Positions 1 to 11,785 of a DNA stretch of 64,000 nt are shown one piece after another. The DNA comes from Calvatia gigantea (Eukaryota; Basidiomycota; Agaricomycetes; Agaricales; Lycoperdaceae): assembly GCA_025093985.1 (NCBI GenBank), contig JACAAK010000005.1:1612001-1676000 (forward strand), written 5' to 3'. The position numbers and the translations under genes were made by a program. The stretch's first letter is position 1. Every line of letters starts with the position of its first letter. A model generated the notes under the pieces. The model had not been told where the DNA came from and ran no database searches. It saw only the letters and a program-made list of their open reading frames with translations.

Positions 1-592
1 CAACATCGATTTGTTACTCATTGACGAAGATACCTTTCGTCTCCCCATCTTCCAACGGGTCACCCACCTCGAGTTCACTTCCAAGCAGCCTCAGCTGCCA
101 ATTTGGAAGAGTCTGCAATACTTGGAAGATCTGACCCATATACGAGTGTTTACGCTGATTGAAATCCAGGACTTCAGAGAAGCGATGGATCACACATACG
201 CCACCGCCGTCGAAGCCCGGAAATACCTCCCTCCCAACTTGAAGTATTTCATCATCATAGTGCCAGAAAATTTTATCTACTTGATTTCCAATATGAAGGC
301 AACGACGATGGAGGATAGGCAACGCTGGGATCACATGGAGGATATCCGTCTAGGGAGATTTGATGCGCGCATTGTAATCGGAACCTGTGGAAATTTTGAG
401 GAGTATGAAGAGCTGGATCTTGATCAAGGAGGGATATCGAGCGCAATGGAGTACCTGACGATCGTTCCCGCGTTGAGGTACCCCAATTGGCATCAAGATA
501 ATCTTTCGAACATAAATCAAAATACATGGAAAGCAGTTGCTTGGAGCATTCGCGAGCGGAAAAAGATGCAGGCGTGGGCCAAGGAAGTGTAG
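1..592 (+). CDS. F-box-like/LRR-type family protein, 3' partial
   Basis: The open frame enters from the left edge and stops with TAG at 590-592, leaving about 197 C-terminal residues. I recognise it as a relative of the two proteins at 60.5-62.0 and 62.6-63.9 kb: the same order of blocks occurs, with a TH-L/M-(D/E) strand followed by W-x-S/L-x-x-(L/M) and a DLTH or NLTH motif, a hydrophobic strand, an (L)GRFDARIV block matching LGMYDPRVV, and a final W-x-x-(A/V)-x-x-I-x-(E/R)-R helix. In agarics such proteins usually start with a short F-box-like helix pair and would act as substrate adaptors of SCF ubiquitin ligases; that role is inference and the N-terminal part is outside the window. The gene converges on RPF1 with only 2 bp between the stop codons. 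Confidence 0.7.
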   Translation, partial: NIDLLLIDEDTFRLPIFQRVTHLEFTSKQPQLPIWKSLQYLEDLTHIRVFTLIEIQDFREAMDHTYATAVEARKYLPPNLKYFIIIVPENFIYLISNMKATTMEDRQRWDHMEDIRLGRFDARIVIGTCGNFEEYEELDLDQGGISSAMEYLTIVPALRYPNWHQDNLSNINQNTWKAVAWSIRERKKMQAWAKEV

Positions 593-594
593 GG

Positions 595-1987
595 TTACAA
601 AAAGAATGTTCGGCGTGTAGTTTCTAGCTCCGGCTGGCGTGGCGGGATGAGCGAGATGTTTACAGGGACAGAAACCCAAGAACGAACCTTCCACTGCCAT
701 ATATATTCATCTTGTTTTGGAGGTACAATTTTAAGGGATTGAGGGGGGGTGACAGGAGTTTCGCTCTCTTCTTGGGCCTCATCTCCACGCTCGCTGTGCT
801 CCTCTTCTTGTTCCCCGGCCTGTTTTTCGAACGGATCATCTTCAGTATCAAAAACGAGGGGCTTGGCATCCTCTCCGAAGTTTTGCACAGCGGGTGTATT
901 CTTCTTCAGCCACCTTAGCTTTAGGGTAAAACGAGGACCAATTTCCTGCAAAGCAACCTTCTCTGTTGACCTAAACGCGTACCTACACCAAAGGTGTCAC
1001 CAAGCCAATTAAAGGAAACTGGGAGGGAATCCTGACCTGTGCCTTCGGAAAAAGAGGAAGTCTCGTTGGTTATGTATTGTGACAACCTGGCGGCCTTGAA
1101 ATTCAGGAACTGGCGGGAATGTTGTTTGGAACATTCGGCCTATGGTGTGACCTAAACGGCTGACGAAACCATTGAGGACAAGCTCGGGGAAATGAGCGGT
1201 TGCTCTGGCATGCCCCTATGAAGAGTCATGATCACTGACGGCTGTATATTCTGGGGGATGAAGATACTGACGTAGATTTGCTTTGTCAATTCGATAGATG
1301 TCAGTTTGAAATATGCGGTTGGGCCGTAAGGAAGGTACACTATAGTTATCGCATCTGAAATAGCTCGTTAAGTGAAAATACGAGAAAGCCGAAGGGAGCT
1401 CACTCGGTTTTTTGTGGTCTTCATTCACGACACATAAGTGTTTATATCCACGGTTGGCTGCCCATGCTGCTATCCACCCAACCTCAAAGCCTTTGCCTTT
1501 CTTTCTTCGGATGAACTCAGCCCCAGGAAACACACCGGTGAGTTCGTCACAGAAGTCATATGTTGCCTTTGAGGCTTTTGGTGATGTTGTAATGAGGATC
1601 TTTGGAGGCCGTGTGGGATCATCAGAGGTGAAGTATGAGGCAAAGGGATCCGACGCGACGTCCGCCGCAACCTCTTGTTGTGTCGAGTGCGATGAACCCG
1701 CCTGATTGGTGTCGTTGACAGGGATAGAGGGGTCAAATTCGCGGGTGTTGTCAAGAGTTCTGGGTATGTTTTCTGCTAAGCGTTTCTGTGAACCAGATTT
1801 AGTCCCCTTGTTGTACGGACGATTTCAAGCGCACCTTCTTCGCAGCTGGGTCGCTGGCTTCCAGTTTGGCTTGTGAGAGCCGTTTTTGTAATTTGGCCTG
1901 GGATTTCGCCTTTTTGTTCTTTCTAGCGACCTCCTCGCGTTTAACTTTATTTTTTATACTCGATGGCTGAAAGCGTGCCGTGGTCAT
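595..1987 (-). CDS. RPF1: Ribosome production factor 1, Brix-domain protein
   Basis: Brix-family protein needed in the nucleolus for large-subunit pre-rRNA processing and 60S assembly (known for yeast Rpf1). The basic N-terminus carries [19 protein letters not shown] 49-nt intron then leads to [18 protein letters not shown], followed by the Brix core: [46 protein letters not shown], and [19 protein letters not shown]. The tail contains [13 protein letters not shown] and an acidic stretch, and ends QWK joined over a last intron to [12 protein letters not shown], the family's usual C-terminus. I count five introns, all GT-AG, with an intact frame. The start at 1987 is the first ATG and gives the expected N-terminus. 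It is divergent from the Ytp1-like gene, with 160 bp between the start codons. Confidence 0.92.
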
Positions 1988-2147
1988 CGTGAGGGGTAGT
2001 CGGCGAGATCCTCACATCTGAAGAAGTTTACTGCGACTGATAAGCGCGACAATTATGTAATCGAGACCGGTCAGAGGAAGTGTGCGTGGGTAACTCGGGA
2101 ACTTCTCCTCTAGTCCCACCACAACCCAGGCTGCTCACTGCTTCAAA
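1988..2147. promoter_or_regulatory. Shared divergent promoter region, RPF1 / Ytp1-like
   Basis: Only 160 bp separate the two start codons, so both 5' UTRs and core promoters must lie here or reach into the genes. I see no clear TATA box. The stretch before the + start is pyrimidine-rich (around 2101-2145), as often in fungal promoters. Co-regulation is inference. Confidence 0.5.
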
Positions 2148-4209
2148 ATGCGCGCCGTTCTTGCAGTAGGGCTGGCGACTGCCTTGTTAGTTGCCGCCCA
2201 TAACCACCACGACAAGCTCACAGAGGAGCAAGCAAATGCGCCAGTCGACGCAATCTTGTGGATCCATATGGTCCTACAAACAACAGTTTGGGGGATTATC
2301 TTCCCAATTGGAATGGTTCTCGGCCTCTCGAGGAGTCGTTGGCACGTCCCCCTACAGGTTGATCCGTTTGATTATCTCGTGGATTTCGTAGAGCTGACAA
2401 CGAACGTCAGGCCACAGGATTCGCACTCACGATCGGCGGATACTTTCTTGGACACGCTCACAAGGGGAGACAGTTCCTGCCCTCAGTACATGGCACATTC
2501 GCATCTATCTTATTCATCCCTATCATTGCGCAACTATCAATTGGCATCTACTTGAAGCTCCATATCCACGAACAGACCATACGACCATATTTTGTAGTTG
2601 CCCATGGAATTCTTGGAAGATTGTACCCCATACTTGGATGGACGCAGATGCTATTTGGTGCCCTTACTTTCCGTGGTTATTGCAGGGGTGGGCACTTAGG
2701 TGAGTGGCTCGCGCTCTCATAAGGGTATCACCTCTTATCTGGTATCTAGGGCAATGCTTAGCGCACTATATCATGGGCAGCGGCTTCATTGCATACGCCA
2801 TAATAATGGCAATTATTTTATTGGTTGGCGAGGGATGGCTTCGTCGTTCAGGGAAGAGCCCTGAATTCTGGGATTCTTGGTATGCCCTCTCTCCTTCTCC
2901 GCCAATGTAAGCTAACCGTTGACCTAGTGTCATAACTCTTTGGGTACTTTTGAATGTCATTGATTAATCCCCGCCTGTTAACGTGAAAACCTATTCTAAT
3001 CCAGGGCATAGGTGTGTCGACTTCTTTGTGTGCCGTTTCTCGAGACCACTAACAACTGGTCATGGACAGTGAATACTTTCACTGAACACCACGGTGGTGA
3101 CTGGTCTGCCAAGGATATGCAACATACGTTAGTTTTCAGCAGTTCAATCCTCTTCCTGTGTGTCTAATTTTATTGGGATAGAATACTTGGTGTTTTATGT
3201 AGGCCTCATTGGTCAAGGTCTGCCAACGATGTATTGATGTCTTGGTACAGGGTGGACCGGTGGTATTCTCGGTATCTGGTTGTCTCGCAATAACCAGGTG
3301 AGCATTATCATTACGATCCCTATACATAGAGGTTGATGCGTACATACCGCAGCGGAACGTCGTACCTTCCGTAATGTGAATCCAATTGACCCTCCTTAAT
3401 TGTAGTCAAAACTGACCAAAGCACGGTTCAGCATTATTCTAACAGGCTGGGCGATGTCAGAGCATGCACAAGCTCTTGAAATATCGACCAAGGTTGGTCA
3501 TACCCCCGCCGCACAGCCGCCAAATTGACAAAAGGAAAATCGGTTTAGATCCATGCGCTTTTTGGACACACCCTCATGCTAGCCGGTGTGACTCGCATTA
3601 TTGAAATCTGCTTCTTTTCCCAAAGATTTTCCGGCGAAGCCGACGACGATAACCGGAGTGATCACACTCTCAACGGGTCGAGCCCCAACAACCCGACGGA
3701 AGGTGGAAATGCTGCGTCTCGCACCTTCAGACACCTGCCACCTTTCGTGAGTATTTGCTAAAAAGATGTCCCGCATATTTTCTTTACGACACCTTGTATA
3801 GTTGCTCGTCTCATCAGGGTAAGTGACAAATACCTTATCTAGGACGATGTTTCTAACTGCTTCTAGACTACTTTTCATGTCCGCCACAGATGAAGAGCTG
3901 GAATTCGTTCATAATAGTGGGATGGACCATGTAACATATGCCTTGATCATGTTCAGGTAGGCCGAACCCCCACTGTTTGATACCCCCCTTCTCACGTCCA
4001 ATTTCAGTATGGCTTTCCTCGTCTATACCTTTATCGTGTACCTCATCCACCTCTGGACCGCATCTGGGCGCAATGCCGCCAAAAAAGTCACTGAGAATAT
4101 AGAGATGTCCAACACGAAGTGGTACGCCCGTGTGCCCAACAGTGAAGTTGAAACGCCGAGAACAGCCAGGCCGCTTCACGTTATCGGAGAGGACGACGAG
4201 GAGAGATAA
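2148..4209 (+). CDS. Ytp1-like multispanning membrane protein (DUF2427 + Ytp1 regions)
   Basis: Spliced product of about 490 residues with a signal-peptide-like start ([17 protein letters not shown]) and a His-containing segment, then [20 protein letters not shown] and [15 protein letters not shown], hallmarks of the fungal DUF2427 region with cytochrome-b561-like helices and conserved His. Further helices carry [36 protein letters not shown] and [20 protein letters not shown]. The C-terminal half has [36 protein letters not shown] and a last helix. About ten introns, with exons of 16, 7 and 17 nt at 2928-2943, 3005-3011 and 3802-3818 that restore the frame exactly. The function of Ytp1-like proteins is not established; a redox or metal role is only suggested by the b561-like fold. 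The frame is intact. Confidence 0.82.
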
Positions 4210-5529
4210 CCCACTGGTAAGGAAGCTGCCCCGTACGCCTACGCTTTGTGCATAATTCGGGTTGATGCACCGATCTGGTACTCACCAGCGTGCAAAGTGT
4301 ACTAGAGTGTTGAATTAGAACGTTCATATGTAGGAAGGCTGGCTTGGGATGTACCCATTTCTGTAATCCTTTCAATTTCTACGAAGTCCCATAGGGTGTC
4401 TATCTGTATGTCATTTTTAAAATGTGCTTCTGTCTCCTGGGATTGCCATGTCTCGATACTTCTTGTCTATAATATATAGAGTATTCAACGATTTTATTTA
4501 GCTCACTGGCGAGAGTTATATTCTTCGCTGAATAGTCTCTTCCGTAGAGGATCAGCGTAAATGCACCAATTCAGATCTGCCGATTTTTTCAATCAAGCTG
4601 TGTGATACCGCGGTCCGTCTCCGGATGACACCTGGCCCAGGCGGGCCAATGTGCTCGATGGTATATGAAAATCCGTCTACATACAACGCAGTTGCCTCCC
4701 CAGAGCGTTAAGCTCCTCTACAAGACCAGGCACATCTCAGAAGATCCATTGGTCCACCTCGCCCCAGAGAAAAGGAGAAAAGACTGCCGGGGCATTGAGG
4801 GTAGTGGGTCGTCTATGGTCGATCCAGCTCACCAGAAAAGGGAGATAACTTAGGACAAGAAAGACTGCATGTGCAAGCTTGGTGGTAGGGTTTAGTTGAA
4901 GTGGAGCTAACAATGAAGCGGATTGGGCGCCCCGACAAGTAATGATCCTATTTTTTCTATTGTAGCCGTGCGTTCGATGAGCAGGGAGTTGAGATTCTAG
5001 ACCGTCTCCAGACCCTTCCAACATAGTCCCTTGCAGCCCACTAGTACAATGATGGTCATGCCGTTGGACAGCAGGAAGTTGGATCCTAAGAAGGCCCTCG
5101 GGCTGGGGTGTACCATCGATGCTCAATCTCCGCGGTCGGGGAAAGAGTGTCGTTTTCAAAATATACCAAGGCACTCCGAGTAAGGTACACCAGGGCGAGG
5201 AGGGAAGGGTAATTGGAAGGAGCATACGTGAGCCCAGCAGACTTGGCGTAGTGGCGCGCACCAGGAGGTATTGTTGTTGTATTGCTGCCCGATACTGGAG
5301 GCCGTCGATATGTATACATAATGGACTTCAGCTTCAAACGTCCCTTTCTGCTGTCAAAACCCAGGCCTCAGGTGTGCCACGTGCAGGACCGCTGTCATCA
5401 CTGGGAATCTGGTTCATCGCACAGTAAGCGGTAAGTCCAACCGTGTTTACGACATCCCTTCCGACAGAGCGGAAATTCAGAACGAATGTCTGGTAAAGCC
5501 ATGAACAACCCCACCCTTCCTTTAGTCTG
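4210..5529. other. Intergenic, no supported gene
   Basis: Open frames occur on the minus strand (for example 4737-5261), but they lack recognisable motifs and are cut by overlapping alternatives. The first part is likely the 3' UTR of the Ytp1-like gene; ATATATAG and TTTATTTAG near 4470-4500 are AT-rich 3'-end-like sequence. Nothing else is supported. Confidence 0.5.
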
Positions 5530-6588
5530 ATGAAGTCCATCAGGTCTCAAAAGCGCACTCATCATTGGAGCAACAGGCCAAATCGGTCGCGTGTTGTCTG
5601 CGCGAGCTTCTCGCTTCAGCCCAGTTTAACAAAGTCGGAGAATATGGTCCGCAATATCACGTCAACAAGTGATATTACTGCTGGAAAGGAAAAGCTGGAG
5701 CAAAAGGTTATCAACTTCGACAAACTCAATGAGGCAGGCTTACAGGATGGTCGCTGGGATGTCGTGTATATAACGTGAGCCCTCGATGCTGTTTCTCCGC
5801 AAGCGCATTCAGTATGTTAATACATACTTTCCATGAACAGTCTAGGAACAACGAGGAAGATTGCTGGGAGTGACGCCGCATTTGAGAAGATTGACCGGGA
5901 GTAAGAGTAATTAACATCAGTCTGAGGGATATACCGGCTAAAATTGTTGGCGATTTCAGCTATGTTATCAATGCTGCAAAGGCTGCAAAGGTACCTGACC
6001 TTAACCAACGCGTAGTCTACCTCTCAGTGCGTCTTATGAGGGTCGCTGCAGGCTTTGCTCAACATAACATAGAGTTCGAGCGCCAACCATACTTCGTCCT
6101 TCCTATATCCTAGGTGTGTTCCGGACGGAGGCCGGAAAAAACCGATGATTCTCAATTATTTAACAGGTCCAAGGGCGGAACCGAGAATGGCCTCGCCAAG
6201 CTGGGGTACAGCGATATTATTATCTTCCACCCCGGATTCTTGGCAGGCGCTCAGAGGAAAGACCGCCCCGCAGAGAATGGGTCTGTCCGATCCGTCCCTG
6301 TCGGGCTGGTTCCTGAACTGTTTGCAGGTACATCACAGGCGTATTATCACACGTCTCGGACTCTGTTGAAATACAAGCAAGTGTTCCCATAGTTTTCTCT
6401 TGACCCAATCATGCGATGCTGCTTTACAGATCCCTACACTGGCGAAGGCGATTTATCGTGCCGGTATTCTTGGCTCCGGTGCCCTGCCTGCAAATGCGGA
6501 GGCATCGACAGAGACCAAGGATGGCACTGGCTTTATCGTTATTCCCAATAGTGGTGCCATTGCTCTTGGAAGTGCCAAAGAAGTCTGA
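5530..6588 (+). pseudogene. FMP52: FMP52-like NAD(P)-binding Rossmann protein with disrupted frame
   Basis: Related to fungal FMP52 and animal HTATIP2, atypical short-chain dehydrogenases; FMP52 is on the mitochondrial outer membrane. Visible pieces in order: SALIIGATGQIGRVL (glycine-rich nucleotide motif), LRELLASAQFNKVGEYG, DITAGKEKLEQKVINFDKL, GRWDVVYIT, LGTTRKIAGSDAAFEKIDR, YVINAAKAAKVPDLNQRVVY, TENGLAKLGYSDIIIFHPGF, ITGVLSHVSDSVEIQ, IPTLAKAIYRAGILGSGALP, and a SGAIALGSAKEV end. The pieces lie in different frames: the shifts, near 5545, 5597, 5666 and 6300-6330, are each +1 or a sum of +1s. A GC-AG intron is at 6377-6429. It is either a real pseudogene or an intact gene spoiled by insertion errors; the second gains weight because many neighbours show the same +1 shifts. 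Confidence 0.75.
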
Positions 6589-7164
6589 GGAAATAGATTT
6601 CGTTTCTCTATGCATAGGCAGATATACTCTTTCATTCAATAAGACATTTTTTGTCTACTAAGGCTCGGGGAATGGGACCTAGTGTTGTGTCCCACTGGTA
6701 ATCAGAATCAATCCATACCCCGCCTTGAGCAGGCATCTTGTTGGCTTCAAAGAACGTATATGAGGATTTGAATCAGATTATCATATCCTAATTAACATCG
6801 ATAGCAAAGAGCGAAACAGGCTAAGTTTCAGGTATGTATGTAGGAATAGGTTAGTCGGGAAATATGAGCGAGTTGGATGTGGGGGTTGTATGAGATAGTA
6901 TACAATCACGGAAGGGGTGTTAAAATACCCGAGCAGCCTAGCTAGAAATTCCTGGGGATTCCTGGAGAGGTATATCCTTTCAAGAAAGGGAGGAGAATAT
7001 GATACACGAAATGGTCACCCGAATACCGGTCTTGCAATATGGCGATTGTGGTATATGATATATGGTGTGTGTAGGGTGGTGGATGCTGGAAATACAGCGC
7101 TGCACTCATAGTCCGAATCTCAGATTCGGTAGTGGTATTAGCAGGGTTAGTGGCTGTGGTTGTA
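6589..7164. other. Intergenic between convergent genes
   Basis: Holds the 3' ends of the FMP52-like gene (with TTCAATAAGACA near 6637 as a possible polyadenylation region) and of the coiled-coil gene that ends at 7165. No coding sequence is supported. Confidence 0.5.
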
Positions 7165-9464
7165 TCATGACCGGTCAGAGGAGTGGCGTGCGACCATGGA
7201 TTTGCCTGATGTCAGAAGAGGGAAAGGGAGTGAGTATCGTTTCGTCAGTGTCCTGAGCTTTTGGTATGGAGTGGGTTTGTGGGTGCCCCGTCGCATCAGT
7301 GACTCGACCCGTTCTGCCGGAGTCTTAGGTGCGTCGACATTCCTCCATATCGAAGGAATTTTGGAAGTGGGGGAAGTACTAGCTGACCCTATAATGCGGC
7401 GTATTAGTGGGTGGACTCAAGAGGACAAGCTTCAAATACTCACCTGGGGAATGAGTTGCAGCACCTAGTCTCACGTCATCCACTGAGATGTTCTTTCGTG
7501 CTGGTGTCCTGAGAACTTCCTCAATTGCGTTGTCATCTACGCCCAAGTTGATGTCATTCAAATTGGCAGGGCGACGAGATGTCGAAAACGATGGTTGAAT
7601 TTCGTCCTGGCCTTCATCCATCGGACCTTGGCTCCTGGAGACTACAGGTGACCCGCTCCTTGAATCCCAATGCAGCAGCGTTGACGAAGCATTCGCCACT
7701 GGAGTGGAGATGACTGGCGAAGAGGTGAACTGTAAAGGAATATCAGGAACTGGCGGTTGCTCTTCCACTGGGGTCTTAGGCCGGGAACTGCTTGGTTTGC
7801 GCCCATAACTGTATGAAGCAGGAAGACGGAGACTGCCTTGAGATGTTCGGTAACTTCTTGTTTTTGCGGCAAACACATGCTGGCTCCGAGTGGTATCACC
7901 GCGCTGACTGCGAGTACTCCTGATACTCCTGATGCTACGAGCACTCTTCGTGCTCTTGAAGCTTTTGACGCTCTTTCCGCTGCGGATACTGAGGCTGTCC
8001 TGGTTGCTCTCTTGAGCATTAACGTCGGCTGGTATATCTGCAGTGGGCCCGGCATAACGCGGTGATAACGGTGTGCAGGGCGCGATGACTTCGACGTCCA
8101 ACAGCGTGGGTGCAGTCCCAACACTTCGTGGCCTTGGAGAGGTGGGTGTTATAGGTACAGAAACAATCTCAGCGGTCTCGATCACAGCCTCCCCCTCTGC
8201 ATCAGATAGATCCTCTTCGTATTCATCCATTTCTCGTGCAAGTTTTTCCGCTTCTTTCCAGGCATCCTCTAGCTGCCCTTCTAACTGAGTTACCTGCTCC
8301 CTCGCTTGTTGGAGCTCTGTCGTTCTTCGACCATAACTATTGTTTAGCTGCTTATCGTGTTGAACGAACGAAGAAAACGGAGAGAGCATGAGATACTCAC
8401 TTTTCGCAGTGCAATAGCAAGGGCGCTGGCCCAATGAACATCCAACATACGATTTATCTGGGCCGTTTGATCGGATATTTTAAGTAATTCCTCTAACAAT
8501 CGATCGCATTCAGCAGTTGTTTCTGAAAGCTGCAACGCAAGTTTCGTGATATTGTCCATATTGTCCTCCTTGCCTTTGTCTTTGAGAGACGGGATTTGTG
8601 CGCTCGTAATTAGAGCCTGCAGTAGCATCGTTCTCCGGTGTACCAGAAATCGGTATTTTGACTGGGTAGAGGCCTTTAATTTCTCCAGATTCTCCAACTC
8701 AGCGGGGAGGACGTTATCAAGATTCTCCACTGTCAAGAGTCGAATGAACGACTCGCGTGCAGATGATCGAATAGCCCGCGACACGATCTGTTGAAGCTCT
8801 GCTGAACTGAAAGTCCCTGTCAAGAAACGTCAGTGACATATGTCATGATAGGACGAAGGCCATTGCCCACATAATGCAGCTTCTAGTGACAATGCCTTCC
8901 ATTCAACTGGCGGAGATTCAAACCTCATTTCCGGTGGCGTCAGTATTCGAGGAGGTATCGGTAGTCGAGGCGGCGGTGTTATTTCTGTCGTTTGTGGTTC
9001 AGGGTGGGTGCTATAAGCGGGTGGAAGGAAGTCGGGGATAATTGTCGAGACAGGCGGCCGAACACCACTGAAAGTTTCTTGGACGGTTGAAAGCACCCGG
9101 GGTTCTGAGGGCACTGGTGATGTGTATGTCGAATGAGCTGATGTACTGGACGTCCTCGAGGCTGCTGGTGACAATGGTAATTGCACTTCGGCAGTGGATC
9201 TCAGCGGCGTTCGTGGACCAATAGGTATAAGATTTGGCCGGGTGCGAAGAGAATTAACCCGTGAGACATTCTCAGTTGAGTTCATGTCAGATGTCCTAGA
9301 GAAGACAGGTACTGATTCCGAGCAACTGCAGGTGTTGTGACAAGGTATGTAGAGATACGTCTAGGGGTCGTGAAAGCAGGTGGTCGATAAGTGTAGAATG
9401 GCGTGGACGAAGCTGCGCAACCGGCCAGCTCCATTTGAAAAGGGTTGTTTGGAAGCAGGGTCAC
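7165..9464 (-). CDS. Basidiomycete coiled-coil protein of unknown function
   Basis: Spliced model of about 725 residues, five exons. Exon 1 begins MTLLPNNPFQMELAG at 9464; a 47-nt intron leads to LPVFSRTSDMNSTENVSRV and a Pro/Ser/Thr-rich region. Exon 3 opens WTFSSAELQQIVSRAIRSSA and is followed by a helical core (LDNVLPAELENLEKLKASTQ; NITKLALQLSETTAECDRLL) ending ASALAIALRKL. Next comes a coiled coil (REQVTQLEGQLEDAWKEAEK) and a low-complexity segment with repeated KS/RS units (SGKSVKSFKSTKSARSIRS). A last intron leads to NVDAPKTPAERVESLMRRGT and a stop at 7165. I recall similar proteins in agarics, and the core loosely resembles the Uds1 (septation) region, but I cannot confirm that. An alternative start is Met 9285. 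Confidence 0.78.
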
Positions 9465-11785
9465 CTCACTAATCAGTGATCACCCAGACTTCTGGCTAAG
9501 AAATTTTCTTTGAATTCCATGGATATGTTTCAGCAGAGTGTGCGACGATGATATTCTAGAAATTCGAGAATGCTAAGCTTTCCGGTCCATCATGGCTTTG
9601 TCTTCTTTCTTGACCCACCCACATCTCTCATACCCCAGACCGTTATATTTAGTGCGTCTATTCTCCGACAAAGACATGGTCGTCCTCGTGCACTAGGCAT
9701 TTTGTCGATAACCGTGCTCCCTCTTCCGACCCAATAATCGATTGGTCGCTAGCCGGGTACAACCGCCCGCGATCAACGGTGGAGGATTCGGTCTTGAGAC
9801 TGTTTGACATCGGACATTGACGAACAGATACATTCAGTATGTTCCCGGGCAGTGGTCTGGGCTTCCCAATCGCGACGATCAATGATTCTCCCCCATACTG
9901 GACAAACAAACCTTCCTAGTACATGTAAGTCCTGGTGTGACTACAAAGGACCCGCCGCTCAGTTTTTGACTGAGAGTGCCTAACCCCCTAACCTCTTCAT
10001 CGAGTGCGGAGATGAATTCGCGGATCTCGCCGTCTGGCTGACAGTATCTCTCAAAGTGTTGAGTAAGTACCGTCAGCAGTAATACTGGACACTTATCACC
10101 TTTCTATCACTGTCTGTCGGATCGTGGTATCAACTGGCTTCCTCAATACCGCTTCTGTACTTACCGGGAAGGATGATCGATTCGCGTCGCTAGATCCAGA
10201 CATCTTTTCCCTGTGCTATTTTTGAGACCTCTGTCATCGCAACGTCAATCTTCTGGTTCCCCAGCCCAAGTCCACAACCCGGCGAACTATACCAGCGAAG
10301 ACTCTGAATGTGTTGATTAACACACAACCCTGTGCCCGGCCGCCACAACTTCATGGACCTGCCATTCGAAACGCTGGATTATCGGCTCTCTGGGGATCAA
10401 AATGAGATGGTAATTTTCAGTTTTCGTGTCGTGCATTGGAACACGCTTTCACCTTTGAATGGGTTCCCTGGTGTCGCATGACCTCGGACCGCCTAGTGGT
10501 AGCGTCAACCCCAAACCCTCGGTCCTAACAATAATGAGGTTTGGACGGCGTTTGCCGGGGAAAACGCAGATAGAGAGCCGCGTCGTGTGGAGGCGCTATT
10601 GGTATACAATGTCAACTCGTCGGAATCAGTCCAGTCTTGTTGGGGAAAGGTAAAGTCGTGCCTCCATGAATTTCAAGTAGCGAGAGCATTCCTCCAGGTT
10701 TCCGGAGAAGAGGTACTTACGCATATATCCTGCGTAGCAATATATGCACCACTTCCACCCGAGTCACTGGAGCCATTGACTGACCAAATGGTTAACTTAA
10801 TGTCCTGTGGCAAAATTATCAAGGCAGTCGGCAAAGAAAGATGAAAAAGAGGATAGGGGCACGGAACTTAGCAAACTTGAAACCAGGAACATCAGGAACT
10901 AGCCCAGCTGCAGAGAGCTGCAGAGATTCCTTCAAAGTTCAGGATGATTTAAACCCTTATTCAAAAGATATTGTTTCCGCCATATTGAGCCATTCCTTCA
11001 TTTCTGTGAGTGGCAACATTTTCCCATCTGCCAAACGTCACCGGTTCAAACGTTCACCTGTCGTTCTGCCTCATTACGCGGAGACCAGATTTTCCAGAAT
11101 CCAACCCTTGTGTAATAACTTCAGTCTTCAGGGAAATAGAACAAAGCCCATCCACATCGTCTGAAATCATTTGCTGTTGGTGTCAGCCTGATGCGCCACC
11201 TCTTGGCACTTCCTGAACCCCTCTGAGTTTCTGAATTTTTGTTCACGCTTAAGCGCTCATCCCGCAGGCTTAGCAGTAGAGCTAAAGTTGCTCGGGAGGC
11301 CGGCTAGGTTGGCGCTCTCGATTTTGCTCATTTTAGGCAATTTGACTTTATAGTGTTTTGTCCTCAGTCGGACACCAATCAGGATTCCAAAGGTGGTGCG
11401 CGGCCGAGCTTTTTTCCTGTTTGGGCTCTTCTACTGTTGGCTAATGGGATTGCAAACTCCGGGTTGACAAAAATCTTGTAAGATCTTACTGCATTCATAC
11501 ATCACGAGCGTCATGGAGCGTGGCACTTTTGCAGGTACCCGGCAGACCCGACTGGCACGCTTCGAATTGCATAACCTACTATGCTCGTTTATCAAACGAT
11601 TCCGAAAAAGACCAGGTTTGAATTCAGGGTGTCTCCAGAAATAGTGTTATCGTCCGAATTGAAGTCATACGTACCAAGGTATATAAGGCAAAACTTTTAG
11701 AGAGGGCTTACTGCGTGCGTTTTCCCTTACCTTCCCAGTCACTTCCACGTCTCATTGGGTTCACGGATAAAGGGATACACAAGAT
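9465..11785. other. Long intergenic region
   Basis: About 2.3 kb with only short open frames on both strands. A minus-strand patch around 10500-10680 reads like coding sequence (LTLYTNSASTRRGSLSAF), vaguely similar to the region around an RNase H motif of a retroelement, but it is too short to call. The right end holds the promoter of the transporter at 11786. Confidence 0.45.
11680..11687 (+). promoter_or_regulatory. TATA-like box of the first DAL5-type transporter gene
   Basis: TATATAAG lies about 100 bp before the start codon at 11786, followed by pyrimidine-rich sequence (TTTTCCCTTACCTTCCCAG). Position and sequence fit a fungal TATA promoter; not experimentally supported. Confidence 0.45.

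Noticed and set aside
4737..5261. 174-codon minus-strand frame left of the FMP52-like gene
   Set aside because: No recognisable motif and competing frames overlap on both strands; it reads like chance sequence.
9658..9909. 83-codon minus-strand frame (start MFVQYGGESLIVAIGK)
   Set aside because: No family recognised, no splice partner found, and isolated in an intergenic region.
10500..10680. Possible retroelement RNase H fragment on the minus strand
   Set aside because: Only about 45 codons of loosely similar text (LTLYTNSASTRRGS), no catalytic residues traceable and no flanking element structure.
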